Source: an uncultured Woeseiaceae bacterium (GTDB lineage Bacteria; Pseudomonadota; Gammaproteobacteria; Steroidobacterales; Woeseiaceae). From it: DNA of 56,371 bases. The position numbers and the translations under genes are program-made. The notes under the pieces were generated by a model. It did not search any database and was not told the DNA's origin. It saw nothing but the letters and a program-made list of their open reading frames with translations. This document shows, one piece after another, positions 47,374 to 56,294 of this stretch. Positions within the stretch are counted from its first letter, which is position 1. Every line of letters starts with the position of its first letter. The stretch spans positions 1-56,371 of the forward strand of contig CALZMQ010000017.1 of NCBI GenBank assembly GCA_945788625.1. The letters are read 5' to 3'.

Positions 47374-47616
47374 CTATTCCTCGGGGACGATTGAATCCAC
47401 TGTCACGCGGCGAGGCCCACGTTCATCGCGCGGCATTACGCCGAGAGACTGCCCGTCGTCACGATAACCATGAAACGCGGTGGCGCCTATATGGGGAAAT
47501 ACCGAATCGCCTCGCGTTAAACCGAAGCGGTGCGCACCGTTGCCATCTGACTGCTTTATGTGACAGATTGGGCCGAATTTGTGGCCCTTGGTCGCCAGGT
47601 TGAACCACTGGAACAA
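47374..47616 (-). CDS. Possible small coupled protein upstream of the 420-residue gene
   Basis: An 80-codon frame beginning at a TTG at 47616 (reading LFQWFNLATKGHKFGPICH) and ending VDSIVPEE two bases before the ATG of the unknown gene. A shorter start at the internal ATG gives only 20 residues (MPRDERGPRRVTVDSIVPEE). No strong ribosome-binding site precedes the TTG. It overlaps the promoter region of the divergent GH3 gene. I keep it because of the tight spacing; it may equally be a leader region. Confidence 0.3.
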   Translation of the reverse strand: MFQWFNLATKGHKFGPICHIKQSDGNGAHRFGLTRGDSVFPHIGATAFHGYRDDGQSLGVMPRDERGPRRVTVDSIVPEE

Positions 47617-47628
47617 GAGAACAACAAT

Positions 47629-49998
47629 ATGAAAACAACGAGTATTTGCCTGGCAGCAGCCCTGCTATCCGTCACGCCGAACGGCGCGGCGCAGCCAGCC
47701 GGAGGGCAGGCCTGGTCGGATGAGAGTATTGACCGCCTGCTTTCCCGCATGTCTCTCGAGGAAAAGGTCATGTTGACCTCGGGCAGGGACGCATGGAGCA
47801 CGCAGCCGATCGATCGCCTGGCTATCCCCTACATCTGGATGGCCGACGGCCCCCATGGACTGAGAAGAGCGCCGTCCACCGATACCTGGGGTTACGGCGA
47901 CCAGCTACCGGCCACCTGCTTTCCCACCGCTTCGGCTTTATCTGCCACCTGGGACGTGTCGCTGTTGCGTGAGGTAGGTAAAGCGCTCGGCACCGAGGCC
48001 AGCGCGCTGGAAGTAAACATGCTGCTCGGTCCCGGCGTCAATATAAAGCGCTCTCCGCTCGGCGGCAGGAATTTCGAATATTTTTCCGAGGACCCGTACC
48101 TGTCCGGCAAGTTGGGCGCCGCCTACATTGACGGTGTGCAGGCCCAGGGGGTTGGCACATCACTGAAGCACTTTGTTGCCAACAACGTCGAAACGGAGCG
48201 GATGTGGGCCAATTCCGACGTCGATGAGCGGACACTCAACGAGATTTACATGACCCCGTTCGAGATTGCTGTCCGTGAGGCACAGCCCTGGTCCGTAATG
48301 GCCTGCTATAACCGTGTGCAGGGCGTGTACGGTACTCAATCGCCGGACATGCTCACCCGCAAGCTAAAGCAGGAGTGGGGATTCGAGGGCATCGTGGTTT
48401 CGGACTGGGATGCGGTCATCGACAGGGTGGAAGGTATCCGTGCGGGTATGCACCTGGAAATGCCCGGAAAGCCTGGCCACCTGACTAACCAGATGGTCGT
48501 CGATGCGGTGAAAAGCGGCGAACTGGAAGAAACGCAACTGGACAGCGTAGTGCGCGACATTCTGCGGGTGGTGTTAAGGGCCGATGCCGTAGCGGACTCG
48601 TCTCGCGGCCAGGATCTCGACAAACACCACGCTCTGGCGCGCAGGGTCGCCTCGGAGGCCATTACGCTACTGAAGAACGATGGCGCGGTCTTGCCACTAA
48701 CCGAAAACGGATATCGAAAGATCGCCGTGATCGGCGAGTTCGCAGTGAACCCCCGCTACCAGGGCAATGGCAGCTCGGAGGTGAGGCCTCCCCGGCTGGA
48801 CAAGTTCATGGATATTGTCGGGCACGAATACGGCGGCAACTACGAGATCGAGTACGCCCAGGGTTACAGCCTTTCCGATGACGCTGACTTCACGCTGATC
48901 GAAGCAGCCGCCCGCCTGGCGGCCGAGGCCGATGTGGCCCTGGTGCTTGCCGGGTTACCGTTGCAGTACGAATCCGAGGGCATTGATCGTCATCACATCG
49001 ACCTGCCACCGTCGCACAATCGCCTGATCGAGGCGATAGTCGAGAGCCAGCCGAATACGGTGGTCGTGCTGACAAACGGCAGCGCCGTTGCGATGCCCTG
49101 GGTTGACAGTGTGCCGGCTATTGTCGAGGCCTGGCTGGGCGGCCAGGCGGGTGCAGGTGCCGTTGCGGATGTTGTATTCGGCAAGGTGAATCCTTCTGGC
49201 AAATTGGCTGAAACCTTTCCGGTGCGCCTGGAAGACACACCGGCCTTCCTGAACTTTCCAGCCGAAGATGGCGAGGTCTTGTACGGAGAACGTGTATTTG
49301 TGGGCTATCGCTATTACGACAAGCGAAAAATTGTTCCGCTGTTTCCCTTTGGCCATGGCCTGTCCTACACCGAGTTTGCCTACAGTGACCTGGAGGTTTC
49401 GTCGGAGCGCATATCGGACAAGGACTCACTGACGGTTACCGCTACGGTGACCAATTCGGGTGATACCGCGGGCAAGGAGGTGGTGCAGCTTTACGTGCAG
49501 GACGAGGAGTCCAGCATGCAGCGGCCAGAGAAGGAGCTCAGGGGGTTTTACAAGCTGGCGCTTGCGCCAGGTGAAAGCCAACAAGTTCAGTTTGTGCTTT
49601 CCGAAAGAGACTTCTCCTTTTACAGCACACGACACGGGCGCTGGATCGCCGAAAGCGGCGACTACCAGCTACTCGTCGGCGCATCGTCCCGTGACGTTCG
49701 CCTGCGGCACAGGGTGACGCTGCAATCTACAGAAAAACTGAACTACCGTTTCAGTGAATACAGCTTCTTCAGGGAGTTCTGGTCCAACCCTGAGCTGAGG
49801 CCGTTGCTGATCGAGCTGATGCCGAATTGGCTCGGCAGCCAGGTAGCCGATGGCAAGACCCCGGACGAGGCAGTGATCCAGGACTTTATCCAGGACCAGC
49901 CGCTGATCAAGTTCCCCTACTTCACCATGGGCGAGGTAAGCGCCGAACAGATCAAAGGGTTTATCGCAGAATGCAACACGATGACGTACACACCCTGA
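47629..49998 (+). CDS. bglX: Secreted GH3 beta-glucosidase
   Basis: 789 residues from the ATG at 47629; the frame to 47560 is unlikely. Signal peptide MKTTSICLAAALLSVTPNGA. GH3 N-terminal barrel with MADGPHGLRRA (~70-80), LLGPGVNIKRSPLGGRNFEYFSEDP-like region (about 130-155), KHFVANNVETER near 185 and GIVVSDWDAV near 253, whose aspartate is the nucleophile. Then the alpha/beta sandwich domain and a C-terminal fibronectin-like domain (KEVVQLYVQDEESS, LAPGESQQVQF). A ~60-residue tail follows (LRPLLIELMPNWLGSQVADG). Hydrolyses beta-linked glucosides or oligosaccharides in the periplasm or outside. It ends with its own terminator. Confidence 0.93.
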   Translation: MKTTSICLAAALLSVTPNGAAQPAGGQAWSDESIDRLLSRMSLEEKVMLTSGRDAWSTQPIDRLAIPYIWMADGPHGLRRAPSTDTWGYGDQLPATCFPTASALSATWDVSLLREVGKALGTEASALEVNMLLGPGVNIKRSPLGGRNFEYFSEDPYLSGKLGAAYIDGVQAQGVGTSLKHFVANNVETERMWANSDVDERTLNEIYMTPFEIAVREAQPWSVMACYNRVQGVYGTQSPDMLTRKLKQEWGFEGIVVSDWDAVIDRVEGIRAGMHLEMPGKPGHLTNQMVVDAVKSGELEETQLDSVVRDILRVVLRADAVADSSRGQDLDKHHALARRVASEAITLLKNDGAVLPLTENGYRKIAVIGEFAVNPRYQGNGSSEVRPPRLDKFMDIVGHEYGGNYEIEYAQGYSLSDDADFTLIEAAARLAAEADVALVLAGLPLQYESEGIDRHHIDLPPSHNRLIEAIVESQPNTVVVLTNGSAVAMPWVDSVPAIVEAWLGGQAGAGAVADVVFGKVNPSGKLAETFPVRLEDTPAFLNFPAEDGEVLYGERVFVGYRYYDKRKIVPLFPFGHGLSYTEFAYSDLEVSSERISDKDSLTVTATVTNSGDTAGKEVVQLYVQDEESSMQRPEKELRGFYKLALAPGESQQVQFVLSERDFSFYSTRHGRWIAESGDYQLLVGASSRDVRLRHRVTLQSTEKLNYRFSEYSFFREFWSNPELRPLLIELMPNWLGSQVADGKTPDEAVIQDFIQDQPLIKFPYFTMGEVSAEQIKGFIAECNTMTYTP

Positions 49999-50010
49999 GG
50001 CAAGAATGCA

Positions 50011-50040
50011 AAACGCCCCGACAGGGGCGTTTCGTTTTTT
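50011..50040 (+). terminator. Rho-independent terminator after the GH3 gene
   Basis: AAACGCCCC (50011-50019), loop GACA, GGGGCGTTT (50024-50032), then CGTTTTTT. A perfect nine-base-pair stem; the six-T run is at 50035-50040. It lies 12 bases after the GH3 stop and can end transcription before the convergent cupin gene. Confidence 0.88.
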
Positions 50041-50067
50041 GGCGGCACCCAGGCGTCAAACTCACCG

Positions 50068-50844
50068 TCAGTTTTTCAGCTCGATCAGCACCAATTCCCA
50101 GGCCGAGTCGGAGACATTCTTCGGCAGGTGCTGGCCGCCCGGAATGAACATGGCGTCGCCGGCAGAAGCCGAAATCTCTTCGCTTGACCCGTCGGGCATC
50201 GTCATCTGAACGAGATGATCCGTTACGAAAACAGCGACACTGTCCGGGTGGTAATGCAAGACCGATTCTTCCCCTGGCCCGTAAGCGATCCGCAGGATTC
50301 GAACGGACTCGTTCTCGAATTCCGCTGTATAGTGCTGCCCGTCCACGACGGTCGCGTCCGGGCCGCCCGGCTCTCCCGCGGCCGAGTCGCGTGGCTTGAG
50401 TTCAACCTCAATCACTTCCCACGCCGAGTCGGACGTATTTTTCGGCAGATGCTCGCCAGCCGGAGTAAATCCGGCTTTCCCGGCGGAGTTCGCGAACTCT
50501 GTGGTCGACCCGTCGGGCATCGTCATCTGTCCCTCGATATCGGTCATAAACACTGCAACGCTGTCCGGATGGTAATGCATGACCGATTCTTCCCCGGCAC
50601 CGTACTTGATCCTGACAATACGAACGGCCTCGTTCTCGAATTCCGTCGTGTAACGACCGGGATCGACAACGGTCGGGTCGTTGCCAGCGCCTGCGTCGGG
50701 CGCGCGATCCGGCATTGAGTCGGCCGCGGTTGGCGGATCAGCAGCCGGCTGCGGTTCCGATACGGCTTCGGGTTCGGTTTTTGAACAGGCTGCGACAAAC
50801 AGAAACGAAGTGAGTGCGATGAACTGTGCGGGTTTCCTGAACAT
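50068..50844 (-). CDS. Lipoprotein with two tandem cupin domains
   Basis: 258 residues. Signal MFRKPAQFIALTSFLFVAAC with the lipidation cysteine at 20, then a proline/alanine-rich linker (~25-55). Two cupin domains of about 85 residues follow, nearly copies of each other: each contains YxxEFENE[AS]VRI, GEES[VL]HYHPDSVAVF and QMTMPDGS, then HLPKN[TV]SDSAWE. The HxH of HYHPDS would be metal ligands. Likely an extracytoplasmic metal-dependent or small-molecule-binding protein; enzymatic role unknown. The two halves differ mainly at ~20% of positions, which suggests a recent internal duplication. Confidence 0.88.
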   Translation of the reverse strand: MFRKPAQFIALTSFLFVAACSKTEPEAVSEPQPAADPPTAADSMPDRAPDAGAGNDPTVVDPGRYTTEFENEAVRIVRIKYGAGEESVMHYHPDSVAVFMTDIEGQMTMPDGSTTEFANSAGKAGFTPAGEHLPKNTSDSAWEVIEVELKPRDSAAGEPGGPDATVVDGQHYTAEFENESVRILRIAYGPGEESVLHYHPDSVAVFVTDHLVQMTMPDGSSEEISASAGDAMFIPGGQHLPKNVSDSAWELVLIELKN

Positions 50845-50988
50845 GGGGAAACCTCCTTTCTTATTATTCGAGGAAGGAGTATAGCCCCAGGATTCCTGCC
50901 ATCCTAGTCTGCCTGTTGTGACACGCAGCTAACCTTGCGCGTATGCTGTCCGGGTCTTTTTCCACTATTGCTGTAGAGAGTAGCCCGC

Positions 50989-52236
50989 ATGAACGCCGTG
51001 CTGTACGCCTTTCCCGTGTTCCTCTTATTGGTCTGTCTGGAACTGATCTGGTCACGCGTGGCAGGCAAGAAGGTCTACCGGACCGCCGACGCACTCACCA
51101 GCATGAACATCGGCGCCATCAGCGAGATTGTCCGCGGGCTGGTGAAAACCGTGACCTTCGGCCTGTATGCTTTGCTGGAGCTAAAGGTGGGCGTCGTGGA
51201 TTTCACAGCCGCTGACCCGCTGGCGTGGGTGCTGGCCTTCTTTCTATACGACTTCTTCTACTACTGGGCGCATCGGGCTGGTCACGAGGTCAATATCCTG
51301 TGGGCTGCCCACAGTACCCACCACTCCAGCGAGGAATTCAACATGGGTACGGCCATGCGCCAGTCGGCCACCACCGTGTTCTACGTCTGGATTTTCTACC
51401 TGCCAATGGCGGCGTTGGGTATTCCGGCCGAGGTATTCGTGCCAATTTCCTTCGCGAGCCTGTTCTATCAGTTCTGGGTGCATACCGCCCTGATTCCGAA
51501 AATGGGATGGTATGACAGGATCTTCGTATCGCCCTCCAACCACCGCGTGCATCACGGACAGAACGGCTACGCCATTGACGTGAATTATGGTGCGACGCTG
51601 ATTCTCTGGGACCGCCTGTTCGGCACGTACGCCGCAGAAAGCGATGCAGAGCCCGTGGTTTACGGAATCCGCAAGCCGGTCAGGACCTGGAACCCTGTCT
51701 GGGCCAACCTGGTGGTCCTGGCACGCATCGTGAGGGATACGCTGCGCACCACCGGCTGGAAGAACCAGCTGAAGAAGCTTTTCGGTCCGCCGGGCTGGGA
51801 GCCGGAAATAGGCGGGGTCAAGAAAACCGAATTCTCACCGTCCACTTTCCGGCGCTTCGACACGCCCATTGGTCGCTGGCAGCGCCGCTATGCGCTGTTC
51901 TCGTACGTCATGGTTACCGCTTTGTTTGGACACTTTCTCACCATCGCCTACAGCATGCCGATGCATCAGCGACTGGCCTATGCCGGCCTCATCATTGTCA
52001 GCGCCGCATGTACCGGCTGGGTGCTCGAAGGTAAGCGTTGGGGCGTGTTACTGGAACTGGTTCGCGGCGTAGCCGTGGCGGGGACGCTATTGGCAGGGCT
52101 ATGGTTCTCGCCTGTGAATACGGCGTTCCAGGCCGTAGCCGGCGCGTGGCTCCTGATAATGCTCACCCTGTATGCCCTGATGTGGAGGGAGGGTGTGGCC
52201 GTGACCGCCGCTGCGCAGCCGGCGCCGATTTCTTAG
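50989..52236 (+). CDS. Sterol desaturase / fatty acid hydroxylase-superfamily membrane enzyme
   Basis: 415 residues with about six to eight membrane helices. The diiron histidine boxes are plain: HRAGHE near 98-103, HSTHHSSEEFN near 112-122, and NHRVHHGQN near 184-192. Such enzymes insert oxygen or a double bond into lipids, sterols or carotenoids using O2. Segments like YYWAHRAGHEVNILWA and GYAIDVNYGATLILWDRLFG are typical of the bacterial sterol-desaturase family. The C-terminal third has three further hydrophobic segments. No partner gene; a lone gene between convergent and divergent neighbours. Lipid substrate cannot be read. Confidence 0.92.
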   Translation: MNAVLYAFPVFLLLVCLELIWSRVAGKKVYRTADALTSMNIGAISEIVRGLVKTVTFGLYALLELKVGVVDFTAADPLAWVLAFFLYDFFYYWAHRAGHEVNILWAAHSTHHSSEEFNMGTAMRQSATTVFYVWIFYLPMAALGIPAEVFVPISFASLFYQFWVHTALIPKMGWYDRIFVSPSNHRVHHGQNGYAIDVNYGATLILWDRLFGTYAAESDAEPVVYGIRKPVRTWNPVWANLVVLARIVRDTLRTTGWKNQLKKLFGPPGWEPEIGGVKKTEFSPSTFRRFDTPIGRWQRRYALFSYVMVTALFGHFLTIAYSMPMHQRLAYAGLIIVSAACTGWVLEGKRWGVLLELVRGVAVAGTLLAGLWFSPVNTAFQAVAGAWLLIMLTLYALMWREGVAVTAAAQPAPIS

Positions 52237-52306
52237 AAAGTAGCACTGCGTATTTGCGCGGTGCGGCTACTCTTGCGCTAACCCTGCTCCGATCGAAAGC
52301 CGTCGA

Positions 52307-52660
52307 CTAGCCCCACCCGATCTCGTCGAGATGATCGTCGTCGATGCCGAAATAATGTGCGATTTCGTGAATCAGCGTCCTGGCGATTTCGTGGCGGAGT
52401 TCGTCCGGCGGAAGCTCCAGTTCGAGGTGAGGCCGCCGGTAGATGTAGATGACGTCGGGCAACTCGCCGGCGTAGTCCGCGCCGCGCTCGGGCAGAGGCA
52501 GACCCAGGTAAAGGCCGAGCAGACCCTGCCCTTCGGGGTCATGCGCTTCGTCCGGCTCGTCGACCACGAGCAACTCAATGTTATCCAGGGCGTCATGTAC
52601 CCAGTCGGGCAGGCTGTCGATGGCTTCCCGGATAGCGGCTTCGAATTGGCTGTGGTTCAT
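52307..52660 (-). CDS. Small zincin-like metallopeptidase family protein
   Basis: 117 residues with HEIAHYFGIDDDHLDE near the C terminus, the HExxHxxGxxxxH signature of minimal zincins of the metallopeptidase (MMP/DUF1025-type) family. The rest is acidic with short beta strands (IELLVVDEPDEA, DVIYIYRRPHLELE). Family members are seen in many bacteria; biological substrate unknown. The ATG at 52660 gives a natural-length protein. Confidence 0.88.
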   Translation of the reverse strand: MNHSQFEAAIREAIDSLPDWVHDALDNIELLVVDEPDEAHDPEGQGLLGLYLGLPLPERGADYAGELPDVIYIYRRPHLELELPPDELRHEIARTLIHEIAHYFGIDDDHLDEIGWG

Positions 52661-52966
52661 GCTGCGGCAGAATGAGTGATTCGTCTCATGAGTTTATCGC
52701 AGTCGCATTGTTGTAGTGCGGAAAGGGTGTGACCTCTTCCCGATACCCGGTCCATGAACTCTCCAGGATCTCCCTGAATTGTGACCCCTGGGAGGTCCTT
52801 GCATGAAGCGCAAACTCACCTACGATCACTCGCTGCCTTCGCGACGTGGGTCGCGTAGTATGTCTTCTCATCGTGAATCCGTTGTACCGGTTTAAGGGCC
52901 AGGTCAAGAACGCTCTGAAGTATCGGTCACCTGCTCAAGAAGACAAAGGGAGGTAGAACTGCATCA
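52661..52966. other. Gene-poor 306-base region with a possible 30-codon ORF
   Basis: No established gene. A 30-codon frame at 52803-52895 starts with ATG seven bases after GGGAGG (52790-52795) and would make a basic peptide MKRKLTYDHSLPSRRGSRSM with ten more residues; a longer minus-strand frame (52686-52907) overlaps it. A perfect hairpin CGCGAC-GTGG-GTCGCG is at 52840-52855. I cannot choose between a peptide, a decayed gene end and a leader of the AT-rich channel gene. GC content begins to fall towards the right edge. Confidence 0.3.
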
Positions 52967-53959
52967 ATGAACATTACTAACTACTCAAAGCGTTATTTTC
53001 GGAAACTTCTTAGCTTACCCGTCAAAAAGATTCCGTTTCGCAGAATGATAAAGAGCAGATTCCTCCTGGGTTCCTTGTACCTGTCTGCAATTCCTGTCTT
53101 CGCCCTTTTCTATGCGTTCGCGATTCCCAACGACTTTTATCACTCGACGTTATTATTGGAAAAAAACTCTATACGGTTACATGACAATCTGAAACTGCAA
53201 CTGGCAGGTGACATCGCAAGACATGTCGTTTCATTAAAAACGAGAGAAAACGATCCGATTCTTGATGTCAGCTATGAACAAGGCTTGTTAAGAGAAAGTT
53301 TAAAGTTGGGTGCTCAGAATAGTTCTGCCTTTCATCTATTGGTTGAACACAACAAAGTTGAAATATTGAATCCAGAATTACTTGCAGACAAGGATAGGTA
53401 CTTGGCCGTTGAAAGATTCAAAATAGAGAACATCGTGATTGATAAAGAAGACGATGATATTTATTTTGATTTGTGGGCTCCGGACTTTTTGTTCCTGGAC
53501 AAAGATACTTCAAAAGAGAATTTGGAAGAACGGTTACATGATTACAGGTGGGGTGTTGGGTACTCGGATTCGGGTCGTTCAGCAGGGATGCGAATACGCT
53601 GTTACTTTACTGCGGGAGGCATGGGCTGCTTAAACCGGGACACATATCCCTGGCTCTATGGGTATGCTCATAGCGACGGGTTTCAGCCATGGCGAACACA
53701 CAACACAAGGTACGACCCGCACTTAACGGACTATACGAAGTCTCTTTTGAGGCAATATGAACTAATGTCTGAAAACGTGAACATGGATTACGGTGGCGCG
53801 TTCCAAAGAATGCTTTACTTTAGTGCAGTGACAATTACAACTTTGGGATTTGGCGATATAGCACCTCTCACAAATCGGGCAAGAATGCTTGTAGCCTTCG
53901 AATCCATATTCGGCATTATAATTATTGGACTATTTGTGTCGTCCCTCGCTCGGCCTTAG
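52967..53959 (+). CDS. Two-TM potassium-channel-like protein with large extracytoplasmic insert
   Basis: 330 residues. TM1 about 31-52, TM2 about 308-327. The pore helix and filter TLGFGD (292-297) precede TM2, the signature of K+-type channels. Between TM1 and the pore lie about 220 residues (about 53-275) that are hydrophilic; a normal two-TM bacterial channel has only a short turret. A cysteine pair at IRCYFTAGGMGCL may form a disulfide there. There is no cytoplasmic RCK domain after TM2. GC content and codons (AAA, TTA, GAT rich) differ sharply from neighbours, a sign of foreign origin. GGGAGG stands 13 bases before the ATG. Function as a channel is inferred from the filter. Confidence 0.82.
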   Translation: MNITNYSKRYFRKLLSLPVKKIPFRRMIKSRFLLGSLYLSAIPVFALFYAFAIPNDFYHSTLLLEKNSIRLHDNLKLQLAGDIARHVVSLKTRENDPILDVSYEQGLLRESLKLGAQNSSAFHLLVEHNKVEILNPELLADKDRYLAVERFKIENIVIDKEDDDIYFDLWAPDFLFLDKDTSKENLEERLHDYRWGVGYSDSGRSAGMRIRCYFTAGGMGCLNRDTYPWLYGYAHSDGFQPWRTHNTRYDPHLTDYTKSLLRQYELMSENVNMDYGGAFQRMLYFSAVTITTLGFGDIAPLTNRARMLVAFESIFGIIIIGLFVSSLARP

Positions 53960-53988
53960 TTGAACGATCAGGAAATGGAGTTGAGAGT

Positions 53989-55584
53989 ATGGTGTCGAAC
54001 CGCAATCCGAGTCGTCGTGTCTCGCGAACAGTCCAGTCTGTTCTCAGCGTTTCGCTACTTATTGTCCTGCTTGGGGTGCTTGCTGCGTGCCAAGCACCGG
54101 ACTCGGCTGACGAGACCCGAAGGATGTTCGTGGCTGTGGAGCTACCGCCGCTGACCTCGGACCGAGCCAGCACCGGAGGTGTTTCGTTCGCCGACTTCGA
54201 CGGCGACGGTGACATCGACCTGTTCGTCACCAACGGCTATGACGTATCGTCGCCGAATCCTGACCCGCAAGCCAATCGCTTGTACAAGAACTCTCAGGGG
54301 CGCTACGAGGCGCAGACTATCGACGGCCTTACAGATTTGCACGGATTCTCTTCGGGAAGTGTATGGGCCGACTACGACAACGACGGGGACCTCGATACCT
54401 TTATCGCCAATCAGCGCGACCAGGAGAACGTGATGTTGCTGCAGGAAGCAGCCGAAGACGGCACGACTCGCTTCGTCAAGCACGCCGCCGACACCCTGGC
54501 AGAAGACAAGGGTTGGTCGTATTCGGTCGCCGCTGCCGATGCCGACAATGACGGTTTTGTGGACATCTACGTGTCCAACGGCGGGTTGTCTCACGAAGGC
54601 GTCAATTTTCTTTACCAGAACATTGAGGGCACCCAACTGCGACGGGTCCTGAATACGGATGCCGTCAGCAGCGCGCACGCCAGCGGCGGCGCTTCGTGGT
54701 CCGACTACGATGGCGACGGTGACCAGGATCTCGTCGTCGCGAATCGGCCGACTGCCGCAATGGATGGCTTCAAGCTATCCCTGTTTCGCAACGAAGGTGA
54801 TCTCAATTTCACGCGCATGGATGAGAACGCCCTGCCTGCCGATGCCACGTTCCCGATGTCAGTGGCCTGGGGTGACGTCGATGGCGATGGCGACCTGGAC
54901 CTCTACGCGGGCAGCCTGTACGGCATGGCAAACAGCCTGTATGAGAATCTGGGTGACGGAACGTTCAGGATCATGGACGGCGGGCGAGCGACGACCGACA
55001 GTTCATCCAGCTACGGCGTTGCTTTCGGGGATCTGGACAACGACGCCGATCTGGACCTTGTCGTCGCGAACTGGGGCGGCGCCAGCGAAATCTACCTGAA
55101 CGATGGTGCGGGATACTTCGACCAGACTCTATCCACGATGTACGAGCGTTCGATCCATTATTCCGGGAGTATGGCCATGGCTGATTACGACAGTGATGGC
55201 GATCTCGACATCGTGATCGGCAACTGGCCGAACCAACCGGGAGCGGGCGAGGAGAATGTCCTGATAGAGAATCGCTTCGCTGATGGCAACTGGCTCAAGG
55301 TAGCGCTGGAAGGCGTTGATTCGAACCGTTCGGCGATCGGTGCCCGTATAACCGTCGATGTTGCGATAGACGGCAAAGCCCGACTCCAGACTCGTGAAGT
55401 CAGCAGTCACACAGGCTGGCGAAGCCAGGGCGAACTCACGCAGCACTTCGGTCTCGGTGATGCAACGAAGGTCGCAAAGGTCGTCATCAACTGGCCGTCC
55501 GGTCACACACAGACCATCGTCGAGCCGCCGATCAACCAGGTCATCGCCGTGCGCGAAGGCAACGATCGAGGACGACGTCAATGA
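53989..55584 (+). CDS. FG-GAP/VCBS-repeat lipoprotein with ASPIC/UnbV domain (CRTAC1-like)
   Basis: 531 residues. Signal and lipobox SVSLLIVLLGVLAACQ put it on a membrane. Seven calcium-binding type repeats follow: DFDGDGDIDLF, DYDNDGDLDTF, DADNDGFVDIY, DYDGDGDQDLV, DVDGDGDLDLY, DLDNDADLDLV and DYDSDGDLDIV, forming a beta-propeller. The end (GARITVDVAIDG, HFGLGDATKVAKVVINWPSG) is the ASPIC/UnbV domain. Family proteins are surface adhesion or carbohydrate-related in bacteria; role unknown. It overlaps the CPBP protease gene by four bases (ATGA). Confidence 0.93.
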   Translation: MVSNRNPSRRVSRTVQSVLSVSLLIVLLGVLAACQAPDSADETRRMFVAVELPPLTSDRASTGGVSFADFDGDGDIDLFVTNGYDVSSPNPDPQANRLYKNSQGRYEAQTIDGLTDLHGFSSGSVWADYDNDGDLDTFIANQRDQENVMLLQEAAEDGTTRFVKHAADTLAEDKGWSYSVAAADADNDGFVDIYVSNGGLSHEGVNFLYQNIEGTQLRRVLNTDAVSSAHASGGASWSDYDGDGDQDLVVANRPTAAMDGFKLSLFRNEGDLNFTRMDENALPADATFPMSVAWGDVDGDGDLDLYAGSLYGMANSLYENLGDGTFRIMDGGRATTDSSSSYGVAFGDLDNDADLDLVVANWGGASEIYLNDGAGYFDQTLSTMYERSIHYSGSMAMADYDSDGDLDIVIGNWPNQPGAGEENVLIENRFADGNWLKVALEGVDSNRSAIGARITVDVAIDGKARLQTREVSSHTGWRSQGELTQHFGLGDATKVAKVVINWPSGHTQTIVEPPINQVIAVREGNDRGRRQ

Positions 55585-56294
55585 CCAACAGAATCGCGAC
55601 CAAGCGAAGCCGCCAACCACATCCACTTACCGCCATCGCGATCGTCATCGCCGTATCGGGACTGGCCTTTGCAGGCGAGCTTGCTGTCGCGGATCGCCTG
55701 CCCTGGGGCGATGAGGCACGCGGTGTCGTCGCGGTGCTATTGGGCGCGGTGGCCGCGCTGTGGCTGACGCTGAGGCGGGGTGGCACTCTGGCGAACCTCG
55801 GGCTGGTGCGGCCCAAACGCTGGTGGACCGTTCCATTTTGGGTGCTGGGGATCTTCGTTACATTCGTAGCGGCGCAGGCGCTGGTTCCGCAGATCATCGC
55901 ACCGGTCTTTGACCTCCCTGCACCGGACATGTCGCGTTACGACTTTATTCGCGGTGATGTGCTGGCTGCCGTTGCCATGATACTGCTGTTGCCGCTGACT
56001 GCAGCCATTCCCGAGGAAGTCGTCTATCGCGGCTTTTTGATGCGGCAGTTCACACGTCTGTATGGCGACGGGCACACAGGCAAGATCCTGGCCGTGCTAT
56101 CCCAAGCACTCGTTTTCGGTGCCGTGCACTTCCAGTGGGGCCTTGGCGGCGTTGTGATGACGTCTATCATGGGTGTCGTGTGGGGTGGTGCCTACCTGTT
56201 ATGCGGTCGCAATTTATGGATCGTCATAATGGCGCATTCCGCCGCACATATTGCTTTGGTATTACAGTTGTATTCCTTACCTGCGCCGGCCTAG
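55581..56294 (+). CDS. CPBP-family intramembrane metalloprotease
   Basis: 237 residues with about six to eight helices. Motif 1 EEVVYRGFL is near 144-152 (EExxxR), motif 2 FGAVHFQWG near 177-185 with the histidine, and a late histidine in AHSAAHI near 217-223. CPBP (CAAX protease/bacteriocin-processing) proteins cleave within or near the membrane; some protect against bacteriocins or process secreted peptides. Coupled by a four-base overlap to the FG-GAP lipoprotein, so joint action at the envelope is likely. Confidence 0.92.
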   Translation: MTNRIATKRSRQPHPLTAIAIVIAVSGLAFAGELAVADRLPWGDEARGVVAVLLGAVAALWLTLRRGGTLANLGLVRPKRWWTVPFWVLGIFVTFVAAQALVPQIIAPVFDLPAPDMSRYDFIRGDVLAAVAMILLLPLTAAIPEEVVYRGFLMRQFTRLYGDGHTGKILAVLSQALVFGAVHFQWGLGGVVMTSIMGVVWGGAYLLCGRNLWIVIMAHSAAHIALVLQLYSLPAPA

